NCBI RefSeq assembly: GCF_021390515.1
Contig: NZ_JAJUXI010000002.1
Span: forward strand, 62,001-126,000
Direction of reading: 5' to 3'
DNA length: 64,000 bases
Source of the DNA: Dyadobacter sp. CY326
Lineage (GTDB): Bacteria > Bacteroidota > Bacteroidia > Cytophagales > Spirosomataceae
Shown here: positions 17,097 to 25,985 of the stretch, piece by piece
How the letters are laid out: every line of letters begins with the position of its first letter
Numbering within the stretch: the stretch's first letter is position 1
Notes under the pieces: generated by a model
Database searches by the model: none
Seen by the model: only the letters and a program-made list of their open reading frames with translations
Told to the model about the DNA's origin: nothing
Translations under genes and position numbers: made by a program

Positions 17097-17909
17097 TTAT
17101 CGCTTTTCAATGTCTTCCATTGTCATTTGTTTGGGAAAAACCACGGAGGCCGAATTGGGCTCGTTAAGCCTGTAACCGTCAAGCATATACTGCTTCGCTT
17201 TGGCAAAATACACGTCCTGCTGCTTGTTGCCTGTGATTTTCATGGTCATGGCCAGATAATAGTTGGCCATCGGATGCTGATCGTAAAGTTGCAGGCATTC
17301 GGTTAGCCACTTTTCGGCTTTGTCATACTCATTCATCAAATAATAGGTGATTCCGAAATACAGCAATGAGTTGAAATGCAGATCATTCTTGCCTTCTCCA
17401 CGGCGCTGCTGCGCAATGTCTTTCTCCAAAAACGAAACGGCTTTTTCATAATTTCCAAGTTCAATGTTGCACAGTGCGAGAAAAAACCAATATGTGTGAT
17501 CCTGAATAAAACCGTGCGGCGCAAATTGCAGCGCTTTTTCGAAATCCAAGATCGCCTTTTCGTAATTTTTGGCGTAAATGCAGTGCAGATAACCGCGGTA
17601 AGCAGTCCACCGCTGGGGATCCAGTTCAACCGCTTTGTCGTTGTATTCAAAAACCTTCGCAAGATTTCCTTTTACCAAATGCGGTAAACCCTTTTCCTGA
17701 TAAGCCTCCGCAATGTTCGGGCATATTGCCAGCAGTTCATCAAAGCTTCGGTCCCAACCCGGGTCATCGAAACCAAACGTGCGCGCCTTTTTTGCATACA
17801 CATTAAAAAGACTATCCCGAACAGCAACAGAACTGCAATCGACGTGATTTTGCGAAAAGCTTTGGCCGTAAAACAGGAGGATCAGAACAGATGAAGCCAG
17901 CAATTTCAT
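17097..17909 (-). CDS. Secreted TPR-repeat protein
   Basis: 270 residues from ATG 17909 with a signal peptide (MKLLASSVLILLFYGQSFSQ). A TTG 18 bases upstream is in frame but would add residues before the signal. The mature part has about five tetratricopeptide units, for example AEKWLTECLQLYDQHPMANYYLA and ALDFEKALQ-type helices. TPR proteins bind other proteins; the partner is unknown. It ends exactly at the stop of the moxR operon's last gene on the other strand, so the two convergent transcripts must overlap. Confidence 0.8.
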   Translation of the reverse strand: MKLLASSVLILLFYGQSFSQNHVDCSSVAVRDSLFNVYAKKARTFGFDDPGWDRSFDELLAICPNIAEAYQEKGLPHLVKGNLAKVFEYNDKAVELDPQRWTAYRGYLHCIYAKNYEKAILDFEKALQFAPHGFIQDHTYWFFLALCNIELGNYEKAVSFLEKDIAQQRRGEGKNDLHFNSLLYFGITYYLMNEYDKAEKWLTECLQLYDQHPMANYYLAMTMKITGNKQQDVYFAKAKQYMLDGYRLNEPNSASVVFPKQMTMEDIEKR

Positions 17910-17958
17910 AGCGCTCTCGATTTTCAATGGCTAAGACAAGATAGTAAATGTGGGGCAT

Positions 17959-19290
17959 TTAACTATGCAAGAGCTCTGCAACACCGGCTTGTTTCAAAAT
18001 AATCTGACCCAACTTTTCGGTGGAAATGCCGTCTTCAATTTGAAATGTATTTTCAAAGTCGTCGCCAATGATCTTTGTCCTGAAACATCGAAAACATATC
18101 TCGGTTGTGGCTTCGTAATGCTTGATGAGGTTTAAAAGGTGCGTTGAAACAAGGAAAGACGACGTGTTGTGTAACAGGAATCCGTCGATCACGGTTTTGG
18201 AACAATGGAATGCATCCTCTTGATTTGTTCCCCGAAAAAGCTCGTCAATGATGACAAAGCAAGTTTCCTTGGCGGACAAGGCCGTCGCGATATCACGAAT
18301 GCGGATTACTTCTCCATAAAAATGGCTGTGTCCAAGACCCATGTTGTCGCTGAGGTTAATGGAAGTAAACAGCCTGTCAACAAAGGAAATGCGCGCGGTC
18401 CTGGCTGGCACCGGCCATCCCAGATGAGCGAGGTAAATTACGACGCCTGCTGTTTTAAGGAAGGTCGTTTTTCCGCTTGTGTTGGCCCCTGTAAGCACAC
18501 AGATAGGCGTTTGGTTGTTCAGACTTATGCTATTAGGCACGGCATTATCCATCAATAAATGCCAAATGCTCTCAACTTCAAAAGTTGGTCCAGTCGAATT
18601 TTCGCTTACAAACTCAGGGAAGTTCAGGCTGTGAATTTTGGCTGTTCTCGCGATGGATTGATATGCGTCCAATGTGTAAAAGCAATCCAAAAGCCTTCGG
18701 AAATCCTTTTTTAGCGAAATGCGCAAACGATAATCCCACAGGAAAATAGCACTTAGGGACAGTTTAGTGTCTCTCGTTTTGAGTATGGCAGCAAGTCCGG
18801 TGGATTGAAGGAAATTTTTCAGGAAATCAACGTCGTCTTTTAAAAGCTGTGGAACTTGTGAGTCGCCAATGTTTGAGATCATAACCTGCATTGCCTTAAA
18901 AATTCGGAAAGTGGCAATGAGGCCGCTGCGGACCAGATAGAATTCCGACGGATTGCGCCAGGCAAATATGAAGGTGTCGAACCAATGCTGAAACACATCC
19001 TGGGACATTGAATAAGCAATGCTGGATGCGTAATATGCCTCCGCAGCTGCGACATAAGCTCTCGCAACATCAACCTGAAAGACGTTTGGATCAGCGACAA
19101 TGGTTTTTAACAACTCCTGAAAAACAATTACATCATCTCTGAACGCTTTTGGCGACAGGAGCATTGCTTTCAGGGCATCACGTCCGCCTTGTGTGGACGT
19201 GTGGTCAAAGAAATTTAGGATGCTTGCGTCTTTTGTTTGCTTTGAGATGATTTGTAACTCTTGAATTGTTTGGCTGTCAATCTGTTGCAT
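17959..19290 (-). CDS. MutS-family ATPase without mismatch-binding domain
   Basis: 443 residues. The C-terminal half is a MutS domain V ATPase: Walker A GANTSGKTT, ABC-like signature region LSDNMGLGHSHFYGEV, Walker B CFVIIDELFRGTNQED, and STHLLNL. The N-terminal half is helical and resembles MutS core/lever helices, but the mismatch-recognition and connector domains of true MutS are missing. Such short MutS-like proteins are widespread in Bacteroidota with no established role. It is a separate unit from the kinase gene 109 bp upstream. Confidence 0.85.
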   Translation of the reverse strand: MQQIDSQTIQELQIISKQTKDASILNFFDHTSTQGGRDALKAMLLSPKAFRDDVIVFQELLKTIVADPNVFQVDVARAYVAAAEAYYASSIAYSMSQDVFQHWFDTFIFAWRNPSEFYLVRSGLIATFRIFKAMQVMISNIGDSQVPQLLKDDVDFLKNFLQSTGLAAILKTRDTKLSLSAIFLWDYRLRISLKKDFRRLLDCFYTLDAYQSIARTAKIHSLNFPEFVSENSTGPTFEVESIWHLLMDNAVPNSISLNNQTPICVLTGANTSGKTTFLKTAGVVIYLAHLGWPVPARTARISFVDRLFTSINLSDNMGLGHSHFYGEVIRIRDIATALSAKETCFVIIDELFRGTNQEDAFHCSKTVIDGFLLHNTSSFLVSTHLLNLIKHYEATTEICFRCFRTKIIGDDFENTFQIEDGISTEKLGQIILKQAGVAELLHS

Positions 19291-19399
19291 GGCCTTAGTT
19301 TGAGTTGATGCTCAAAAATATGCATTCCTGACAACGGGAAATCTTAAAAGAAGTTAAAAGCGGCTTGCTCGCTTACTATGAGGGATGGGAAGCAACAAA

Positions 19400-20689
19400 T
19401 CAGCCCTGCGAAACCGGCAATGTCAGTGCGAAACTTGCGCCCTGGCCTTCCTGGCTGGTTACACTGATGCGGCCGTTGTGTTTGTCAATGATTTTTTTTG
19501 TGATGGCAAGACCAATTCCTGAACCTTCGTATTTGTCCTTTGTATTAAGGCGCTCGAAAAGGGAGAAGATTTTCTCATTATACAATTCGTCGAAGCCAAT
19601 GCCATTGTCGGAAATGGTTATAAAGCAGGTCGCTGGCTCCTCTGCATCATCTTTTAACGCGGTGCCATTGGCTTCATTTACGCCGCCGGAAATCCGGATA
19701 ACCGGCTTTTCTCCTGGCTTGGAGAATTTAATGGAATTGCTGATCAGGTTTTGGAACACCTGTTTGATCTGGCCGCGGTTGACTTCAACTTGCGGAAGAT
19801 CACCTACTTGAATGTCTGCACCCTTTTCCTGAATCAGGATTTCGTAATCTTCCAAAACCTCATTGACAACGTCATTCAAATTCGTCACCGCGAAGTTGTT
19901 CACGTGTGTTGACAGTCGCGAATAACTCAGAATATCCGTAATCATGTTCCGCATTCTCAGCGAAGAACCAATAATTTTATCTAAAAAAACAGCATTTTCA
20001 TCCGTTAGCTCGTTGATCAGCTTGTTGCGGAGCATGGTCGAAAATATCAGGATTTTCCGAAGCGGTTCCTGCAAGTCATGGGAGGCCACGGAAGCAAATT
20101 GCTGCAAATCATGGTTACTTGTTTCGAGTTCAGCATTGATTTCTTCCAGCCGCAGGTTGTTCGTTTTCAGCAGTTGCTGGATTTCTTTTTGGAACGAAAG
20201 GTCTGTTAAAATTACACTTAAAGCAGGACCTTCATCCAGTTGCAGCATGGTTACCGAAAGTTGACAGGGAACCATTGTTCCGTTTCTGCTGATGGAGAGT
20301 TCCGTTTTGCTATCCTCCTTCCAGCCATTATTGAACAGGTCAAAATAAATTTCCTTAAATGCTTTGGGAATAAATTCACTGAAATGCAAACCCACCACTT
20401 TGGAAAGCGGCATATCGATCATCGAAGCAAACATTGAATTGCAATACAGAATAAGGCCCTGATGATTGAGCGTCACCGCGCCTTCATTCATTTTCTCAAT
20501 AAAAACACGATAGGTTTGATCCGCAGTTTTGAGCGTGAACAGCTGATGCTCGCCTTCCGGATTTTTTACAACCAGCGCATCCACTTGCCCCGATCTGATG
20601 GCGTGAATGGTCTCGGTTGCTTCTTCCAAATGCGCACGAAGCTCCTCATTCTCCCTCAACAACTCTTCGTATGTCTTCTGATTATTCAT
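19400..20689 (-). CDS. PAS-domain histidine kinase of the kai operon
   Basis: 429 residues, cytoplasmic. Order: N-terminal coiled coil (YEELLRENEELRAHLEEATETI), PAS domain (about 58-165), linker coiled coil (LLKTNNLRLEEINAELETSN), HisKA with the phospho-histidine in ASHDLQEP near residue 206, and HATPase_c with N, G1 and G2 boxes (NLISNSIKFS, SDNGIGFD, GSGIGLAI). There is no receiver or membrane segment. Its ATG overlaps the stop of the upstream kaiB (ATGA), so it is translated with kaiC-kaiB-kaiB and is the likely output kinase. SasA-like kinases of cyanobacteria instead carry a KaiB-like sensor domain; here KaiB is separate. Confidence 0.88.
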   Translation of the reverse strand: MNNQKTYEELLRENEELRAHLEEATETIHAIRSGQVDALVVKNPEGEHQLFTLKTADQTYRVFIEKMNEGAVTLNHQGLILYCNSMFASMIDMPLSKVVGLHFSEFIPKAFKEIYFDLFNNGWKEDSKTELSISRNGTMVPCQLSVTMLQLDEGPALSVILTDLSFQKEIQQLLKTNNLRLEEINAELETSNHDLQQFASVASHDLQEPLRKILIFSTMLRNKLINELTDENAVFLDKIIGSSLRMRNMITDILSYSRLSTHVNNFAVTNLNDVVNEVLEDYEILIQEKGADIQVGDLPQVEVNRGQIKQVFQNLISNSIKFSKPGEKPVIRISGGVNEANGTALKDDAEEPATCFITISDNGIGFDELYNEKIFSLFERLNTKDKYEGSGIGLAITKKIIDKHNGRISVTSQEGQGASFALTLPVSQG

Positions 20690-21006
20690 GTTCCAATCGA
20701 AATTCCCAGACCTTTGAGTACTTTTTGGGTGTCGGACATATCTCCGATCAACCTTCTTGCCGGCAGTGGCTTACTTTTGATGAGTAGAGGTAAGGCAATG
20801 ATCTGTTCCTTTTCTGCGATGGTTTTTTGTTGGTAAACGTCGATAATTTCGAGAGAATAGTTGCCCTTTATATATTGTTCACAGATCTGCTTGACATTAA
20901 CGACTGCCCTTCTTGAATTAATGGACGCGCCCGTGATGAACAGCCGAAGCACGTATTGTGGGTTATCGTTATCACCAATTGGTTCTATATCTGTGTTTTC
21001 ACTCAT
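20686..21006 (-). CDS. kaiB: KaiB-family protein (second copy)
   Basis: 106 residues. The KaiB pattern is clear: [28 protein letters not shown], then [28 protein letters not shown] and RRLIGDMSD. KaiB is a metamorphic thioredoxin-like protein that binds the CI ring of KaiC. It has a short extra N-terminal tail (about 17 residues) compared with the neighbouring copy. It overlaps the first kaiB by 4 bp upstream and the kinase by 4 bp downstream. Confidence 0.9.
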   Translation of the reverse strand: MSENTDIEPIGDNDNPQYVLRLFITGASINSRRAVVNVKQICEQYIKGNYSLEIIDVYQQKTIAEKEQIIALPLLIKSKPLPARRLIGDMSDTQKVLKGLGISIGT

Positions 21007-21302
21007 TCTGATCTTTTAGCAGGGCGTATATTCAATCCAACGAGCACTTTTTCCTCGTTGGAAAGGTCTCCGATAATTTTCCGAATGGGCTCAGGCACTT
21101 TTTTAACCAATGTTGGAATGGCCAAAATCTGATCTCCTTCCGCCAGTTGGGGCTGCAAAAGGAGGTCTATTACTTCAATGACATATTTATCCTTCAAATA
21201 TTCTTCACAATATCTTTTAAGGTTTGTTAATGCAGTGACTGACTTTTCTGTCTTGCCGGCTACATATAACCTGAGCTCCCAAATTTCTTCTGTTTCTTCC
21301 AT
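21003..21302 (-). CDS. kaiB: KaiB-family protein (first copy)
   Basis: 99 residues with [56 protein letters not shown] and [17 protein letters not shown]: all the hallmarks of KaiB, including the conserved IPTL segment around the cis-Pro equivalent. It lies 25 bp downstream of kaiC. The two KaiB copies differ at many positions, so they may bind different KaiC states or one may serve the kinase. Confidence 0.92.
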   Translation of the reverse strand: MEETEEIWELRLYVAGKTEKSVTALTNLKRYCEEYLKDKYVIEVIDLLLQPQLAEGDQILAIPTLVKKVPEPIRKIIGDLSNEEKVLVGLNIRPAKRSE

Positions 21303-21327
21303 TTATTTGTCAATAATTGTAATGCTG

Positions 21328-23046
21328 TTATTCAGGTGAATCTTCTCGGCCTCTTTGGCGGGACATTTCCTTACGATTACTTTCCAGAACCTCTTTTTTT
21401 AACTCGTCCTCAATATAAGTCTTGTTAAGTTCTTCCCGAACCGACTCAAATTCCTCTTTAAGACTTGCAATTTTAGATTCCAGAACCGCTCTTTTTCTGT
21501 CTATTTCCCTGTCTTTTCTCGATACCGCATGGTCTTTCAACACAATTCCTGCTTTTTGCATGAGCTGCTGTTCTTCTCTCGCAGAGCCGGTTAGCACTCC
21601 ATCCGGACCAAGGAAAACATCCACAAGGTCCACTCCGTTATCACTGATAACGAACTCCCGCACCTGATTGGAATGCTTCATTCCTCTCGATTTCATCACG
21701 TACAAACCTCTATTCCGTTCACCATTCATTTCAATGTCGCGGATCAAAAGCCATGCATCGACAAGTGATGACACGCTTTCGTCCGTTTGTTCCGAAATGT
21801 TATCATTCAAAGCGAGTGCTGTGAACATAACTGTGATTTCCTGGGATTGTAAAAAGTCTATCAGCCTGATCAGCAAATTTTTCACTTCACTGACCGAACC
21901 GACCGTGATCAAATTGGTAATCGGGTCCAAAATGACCGCGTGCGGTTTAAACTGCACGATAAGTTTGTGGATTGAGGCCAAGTGCATTTCCAATCCATTC
22001 AATGTAGGCCTGGCAGCATTGAATTTAAGAAGGCCGCTATCAATATGTCGTTGCAGATCAATGCCAATGGAGGACATGTTCCGAATCACCTGTTTCGGCG
22101 ATTCCTCAAATGCGAAATAGATACAGCGCTCTCCATTACTGCAAGTTTCGTTGGCAAATGAACCCGCAATGCTTGTTTTTCCCGTTCCGGCCGTGCCCGA
22201 CACAAGCACACTGCTTGCGCGAAAAAATCCCTTTCCGCCCAGCATCTTATCCAATGCAGGAATGCCCGACGAAATCCGATCAGTAGATGCCTCGTGAGAA
22301 AGCGTTAGCGAAGTCACGGGCAAAACGGATATTCCGTCGCTGTCGATCAGGAACGGATATTCGTTGGTTCCGTGAACCGAACCCCTGTATTTTACAATTC
22401 TTAAAAGTCGTGTCGAAATTTTATTGGTAACCCGGTGATCCAGCAAAATCACACAATCAGAAACATATTCTTCGAGTCCCTGACGTGTCAGCGCGCCATC
22501 TCCTTTTTCACCGGTTATAATTGTCGTAACCTTTTTTTCTTTCAGCCATTCAAACAACCTTCTCAACTCCGCTCTGATAATTCCTTGATTATTAAGGCCG
22601 GAGAATAGATTTTCAATCGTATCGAGAACAACGCGCTTTGCGCCAATGCTGTCGATGGCGTAGCCTAATCGAATGAATAAACCATCCAGGTCATATTCTC
22701 CTGTCTCCTCAATTTCACTTCTCTCGATTCGGACATGATCCAGTCGGATAAGCTTATCCTTTTGCATTTGCTCCAAATCAAACCCAAGCGAAGCAACATT
22801 CACTGTAATCTCTTCGGTCTTTTCTTCAAAAGCCATGAAGACGCCGGGCTCGTTGTACTCTAATGCGCCATGAACGAGAAATTCAATAGAAAATAGCGTT
22901 TTGCCGCATCCGGCGGCGCCGCATATCAAGGTTGGCCTGCCTTGTGGAAAACCGCCCAGCGTAATTTCATCCAGGCCCTTGATGCCAGTACAAGCTTTTT
23001 CTAGTGCGCGCAGATGATTTTTTTGTTCAGAGGAATCGGGGATCAT
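21328..23046 (-). CDS. kaiC: KaiC-family double-RecA ATPase/kinase
   Basis: 572 residues from ATG 23046 (a TTG at 23071-23073 is in frame). Two RecA-like domains: CI Walker A GAAGCGKT at about 43-50 with paired Glu (AFEE) near 74-75; CII Walker A GTAGTGKT at about 284-291 with Glu pair near 314-315. The CII phosphosite region reads ESVSSLVDAW, so the cyanobacterial Ser-Thr pair (431/432 in Synechococcus) is Ser-Ser here, near residues 426-427. The last 75 residues are charged and form a predicted coiled coil instead of the short A-loop tail. First gene of kaiC-kaiB-kaiB-kinase; no kaiA is seen. Confidence 0.93.
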   Translation of the reverse strand: MIPDSSEQKNHLRALEKACTGIKGLDEITLGGFPQGRPTLICGAAGCGKTLFSIEFLVHGALEYNEPGVFMAFEEKTEEITVNVASLGFDLEQMQKDKLIRLDHVRIERSEIEETGEYDLDGLFIRLGYAIDSIGAKRVVLDTIENLFSGLNNQGIIRAELRRLFEWLKEKKVTTIITGEKGDGALTRQGLEEYVSDCVILLDHRVTNKISTRLLRIVKYRGSVHGTNEYPFLIDSDGISVLPVTSLTLSHEASTDRISSGIPALDKMLGGKGFFRASSVLVSGTAGTGKTSIAGSFANETCSNGERCIYFAFEESPKQVIRNMSSIGIDLQRHIDSGLLKFNAARPTLNGLEMHLASIHKLIVQFKPHAVILDPITNLITVGSVSEVKNLLIRLIDFLQSQEITVMFTALALNDNISEQTDESVSSLVDAWLLIRDIEMNGERNRGLYVMKSRGMKHSNQVREFVISDNGVDLVDVFLGPDGVLTGSAREEQQLMQKAGIVLKDHAVSRKDREIDRKRAVLESKIASLKEEFESVREELNKTYIEDELKKEVLESNRKEMSRQRGREDSPE

Positions 23047-23191
23047 TGATGTAATCTGTTCTGATTTTGGCAATAGTTTACGTATATGAAAATCAACAAA
23101 CGCAAATACCGTACCAGGCGGCTTGCAGTTGGATAATCATAAATTTTTGATAATTGGGCGTTGATGGATATACGCAAATTGTGTATTGTGG

Positions 23192-23590
23192 CTAGGTCAG
23201 GAACTGAACAGCCAGCCGCACTCCTAGCTCATTGAACCCGTCAAAAGTGCTTGGCTTTGTGATAAAACCGTTTGCACCTGCCTCATAGGCTTTTTCTATA
23301 AGCAAAGTGTTAGAAGAAGTTGAGATCATCACCACCGGAATGCTGGACAATGTTACGTCGGAGCGTATTGCAGTAATTGTTTCCAACCCGTTCATTTTGG
23401 GCATGTTCATGTCCATTAATATCAGCGAGGCGGGTGTATCGTTTTGTTCTTTAATAAGGCTCAGCAGTTCGAGTCCGTTCTCGACTTCAATGATCTCCGC
23501 AGACTCGGCGGCGGCTGTAATGGCTTGTCTCAGGAAAAAACGGTCGTCTTGATCATCGTCTGCTAAATAAATTATCTTCGTTTCCTTCAT
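23192..23590 (-). CDS. Single-domain response regulator near kaiC
   Basis: A 132-residue receiver domain: acidic pocket YLADDDQDD, phospho-acceptor Asp in LILMDMNMPKMNG (about residue 60), SerThr-type switch residue in VVMISTSS, and Lys in FITKPSTF. No output domain. This is the Rcp1-like class often paired with phytochromes or PAS kinases. It ends 146 bp upstream of the kaiC start on the same strand, and so could belong to the same signalling module. Confidence 0.88.
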   Translation of the reverse strand: MKETKIIYLADDDQDDRFFLRQAITAAAESAEIIEVENGLELLSLIKEQNDTPASLILMDMNMPKMNGLETITAIRSDVTLSSIPVVMISTSSNTLLIEKAYEAGANGFITKPSTFDGFNELGVRLAVQFLT

Positions 23591-23726
23591 GGATGCGTGT
23601 GAAATTACATCTTATTCCCTTGCGGGACCCTTTCATCACCATGCGGACAACTAAGGAGCGGCACAAGAAACTTCGCAGTAAAGTTAATGCGAAAAAGGAA
23701 AGCCAGTGACTTTTTGGGCGTAATTC

Positions 23727-24374
23727 TTACTCGCCAGGCAAACGATTTTTATAATGTTCCACCTTTACAAACATTTCAATAATAGTCGAAACTTCCAGCT
23801 TTTCAAAAATCCTTGATTTATAAGTGCTTACAGAACTGCCTGTGATGTTGAGCTGCGTTGCGATCTCTTTGGTCCACTTGCCGTCCAAAAGCAAGTCCAT
23901 AACTTCCAATTCACGTTGTGACAAGTTTTCCAGTGGATTTTCACTATTGGTGTTTGCTTCAAATGTATTTCGCATGAGTTGCTGCTGCACCACTTCACTC
24001 ACATATCTGCCCCGTTCCAAAACGGAAAGAATAGCCGCCTTCACGGTTTGCTGCGGCGAATTTTTGGCCAAAAATCCATTTGCACCCGCTTTTAAATAAT
24101 GCATGGCATAAAGAGATTCATCCATTCCAGAGAAAATCAGAATATAAACCTTTGGCTGCAGTCTCTTTATTCTCGGGATCATGTTAAATCCCTCACCACC
24201 AGGAATGTTAATGTCCAGCATAATCAGATCAAACCGCGTGGCAGCCACCTGTTTGAGCGTTTCGTTGAAGCTTGTTGCCTCATAAACATTTGCTGTTTCA
24301 AGGAGGTCATTGATCAGAAACCGAGTTGCTAATCTGACGATAGAGTGGTCTTCGACAAGTAAAATTTGTTTCAT
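23727..24374 (-). CDS. NarL/FixJ-type response regulator
   Basis: 215 residues: an N-terminal receiver (ILLVEDHSIVR; phospho-acceptor Asp in LIMLDINIPGGEG near residue 55; Lys in FLAKNSPQQT) and a C-terminal LuxR-type helix-turn-helix (LSQRELEVMDLLLDGKWTKEIATQLNITGSSVSTYKSRI). A transcription regulator. It lies just upstream of the single-domain regulator on the same strand, and is a candidate DNA-binding output for the kai-linked kinase; this link is inference from position only. Confidence 0.9.
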   Translation of the reverse strand: MKQILLVEDHSIVRLATRFLINDLLETANVYEATSFNETLKQVAATRFDLIMLDINIPGGEGFNMIPRIKRLQPKVYILIFSGMDESLYAMHYLKAGANGFLAKNSPQQTVKAAILSVLERGRYVSEVVQQQLMRNTFEANTNSENPLENLSQRELEVMDLLLDGKWTKEIATQLNITGSSVSTYKSRIFEKLEVSTIIEMFVKVEHYKNRLPGE

Positions 24375-24714
24375 TCTCGATATCAGGTCAGTTAACGGAG
24401 CGCCTGCGTATTTGTTAAACTAACGAATTTAGTCAATCGGGAACGTAATATTTATTATTCGGTTGTAATATTATTGTAGAAAATATTCTACTTTTTGAAA
24501 ATCAAGCACTTAAAAGTAACTGACGTTCTACAAACTGCGAAACATCTATACGAAAATCAAACACTGTAAATTTAGCCAGAAGCGCCTTAACATTGAAATC
24601 TCCCTGCTTTACAAGCCTCTTGCAAAAAATATAAGCTTGTGACTGAATGGCATAATCGGCAAAGATATTCTTACCCAATTTATTTCAATTATTTATTTAA
24701 CGGTCACATCAGAG
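24375..24714. other. Intergenic region; possible small ORF on minus strand
   Basis: About 340 bp between the NarL regulator and the DeoR gene. On the minus strand an open frame of about 58 codons runs from a TTG at 24678 to a TGA at 24502-24504 (it includes GDFNVKALLAKFTVFDF). It has no recognisable family and the start is weak, so I do not call a gene. The left part (24400-24500) is AT-rich and should contain the promoter of the NarL gene. Confidence 0.4.
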
Positions 24715-25476
24715 CTATTTTGCGGTCACCACTTCCAATCCTTTGTCCACCAATCCTTTCTTTTTCGCTGCGTCAAGATTGGCGTCAGTGAAGAGGCAAT
24801 TGATCATATCCAGGCTGCCAAACTTAATGTGACTATCCTTACCGATTTTAGACGAATCACACAGAACATAAATTTGTGATGCATTCCGAATAAATGCAGA
24901 TGTAATGGACGATTCATGCTCGCTGTGTGCGGTAAGGCCGTTTTGAGCCGAAAGTCCGTCAATCCCAATGAATGCTTTGTGCGCGTGATAGCTGTCAATG
25001 TGCTCGATGGCTTTGTGACCGTGCACGGCCTTTCGCTGCTTATCAATCTCCCCTCCTATCAGGTTAAGGTTAATCGCCGGTGTGTCGATCAGCTCTGCCA
25101 TAATGGGCAATGAGTTGGTAATCACCTTAATGCCGTGTTTCTTTTTCAAATATCTACACATTCTGAAAACGGTGCTGCCACAATCCAGGAAGATGATATC
25201 ACCGTCCGTCACATACTCGGCGGCTAGGGCTGCGATCTTCTCCTTATTATCTTCATTTGTGTCCGATTTGGCTGTAAAACTGGTTAAAACCTGGTTTTCG
25301 ATTTTCATAGCGCCGCCATGTGTGCGCAGGAGAAGCCCTTCGTTCGCAATGTCGTGCAAGTCGCGGCGAATGGTTGCGGGAGACATGGAAAGCTTTTCAG
25401 CCAGTTCAAATACAGACAGGCTCCCCGACTCGTCAACCGCTGCCAGGATTTTTCTTTTTCTTTCTTGGAAATTCAT
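24715..25476 (-). CDS. DeoR-family transcriptional repressor
   Basis: 253 residues. An N-terminal DeoR helix-turn-helix (about residues 5-55, with SVFELAEKLSMSPATIRRDLHDIANEGLLLRTHGGA) is followed by the DeoR C-terminal sensor domain (IFLDCGSTVFRM, AFIGIDGLSAQNGLT, CDSSKIGK). Family members bind sugar phosphates and repress sugar-use operons. It is divergent from a DUF4406 gene across a 143-bp gap that contains three 10-bp direct repeats, which are likely its operator. The target operon may be itself, the divergent gene, or distant genes. Confidence 0.9.
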   Translation of the reverse strand: MNFQERKRKILAAVDESGSLSVFELAEKLSMSPATIRRDLHDIANEGLLLRTHGGAMKIENQVLTSFTAKSDTNEDNKEKIAALAAEYVTDGDIIFLDCGSTVFRMCRYLKKKHGIKVITNSLPIMAELIDTPAINLNLIGGEIDKQRKAVHGHKAIEHIDSYHAHKAFIGIDGLSAQNGLTAHSEHESSITSAFIRNASQIYVLCDSSKIGKDSHIKFGSLDMINCLFTDANLDAAKKKGLVDKGLEVVTAK

Positions 25477-25494
25477 CGCTAATATTTACATTTG

Positions 25495-25524
25495 ATCAAA
25501 ATTAATCAATTTTAATCAAAATCG
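25495..25524. promoter_or_regulatory. Three tandem decamers, candidate DeoR operator
   Basis: Three direct repeats with a 10-bp period: ATCAAAATTA, ATCAATTTTA, ATCAAAATCG, 19 bp upstream of the deoR start codon. One helical turn per repeat would place identical contacts on one face of the DNA. Related ATCAAAT words recur at about 25555 and just before the ATG at 25620. Assignment to the DeoR protein is inference. Confidence 0.55.
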
Positions 25525-25619
25525 ATAATTCTTGCTTTGTTGTTTTAATGCTTATCAAATGTAAGGCAATCCATGAAAACAGCTGTAAATGCTGAGAAAA
25601 ATCACTTAATCAAATTAAT

Positions 25620-25985
25620 ATGAAAGGTTTAATGATTCTTGTTGCCGGTCCGTATCGCTCGGGGACCAATGACGATCCTGCGCTGATGCAGCAAAATTTA
25701 TCGCGGCTGGAAGCTGTGACACTCGATTTATTTCGCGCCGGACATTTGCCGGTGATCGGGGAATGGCTGGCGCTGCCACTGTTGCACCTGGCAGGGTCAA
25801 AAGTGCCTGGCGACGCGCCTTATGAGGAAATTTTGTATCCCGTTGCCGAGCGATTATTGCATAAATGTGACGCCATTCTTCGACTGGAAGGCGCTTCAAA
25901 AGGTGCGGATGAGGACGTGCGCATTGGCCGGGAAAGAGGATTGCAGATTTTTTACGATCTGTCCGAAGTGCCCAATTGCAATTGA
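25620..25985 (+). CDS. DUF4406 / nucleoside 2-deoxyribosyltransferase-like protein
   Basis: 121 residues. The start MILVAGPYRSG and the later EGASKGADEDVRIGRERGLQIFY match the DUF4406 and nucleoside deoxyribosyltransferase-like fold, which binds nucleotides or nucleoside phosphates. The usual catalytic Glu position is plausible in ASKGADEDV but cannot be fixed by eye. Divergent from deoR; its 3' end overlaps the 3' end of the convergent kinase gene by 34 bp. With a DeoR regulator next door, a role in nucleoside or sugar salvage is a reasonable guess. Confidence 0.75.
   Translation: MKGLMILVAGPYRSGTNDDPALMQQNLSRLEAVTLDLFRAGHLPVIGEWLALPLLHLAGSKVPGDAPYEEILYPVAERLLHKCDAILRLEGASKGADEDVRIGRERGLQIFYDLSEVPNCN

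Noticed and set aside
24502-24678. 58-codon minus-strand frame starting at TTG
   Set aside because: Weak start and no family. Mentioned only in the intergenic entry.
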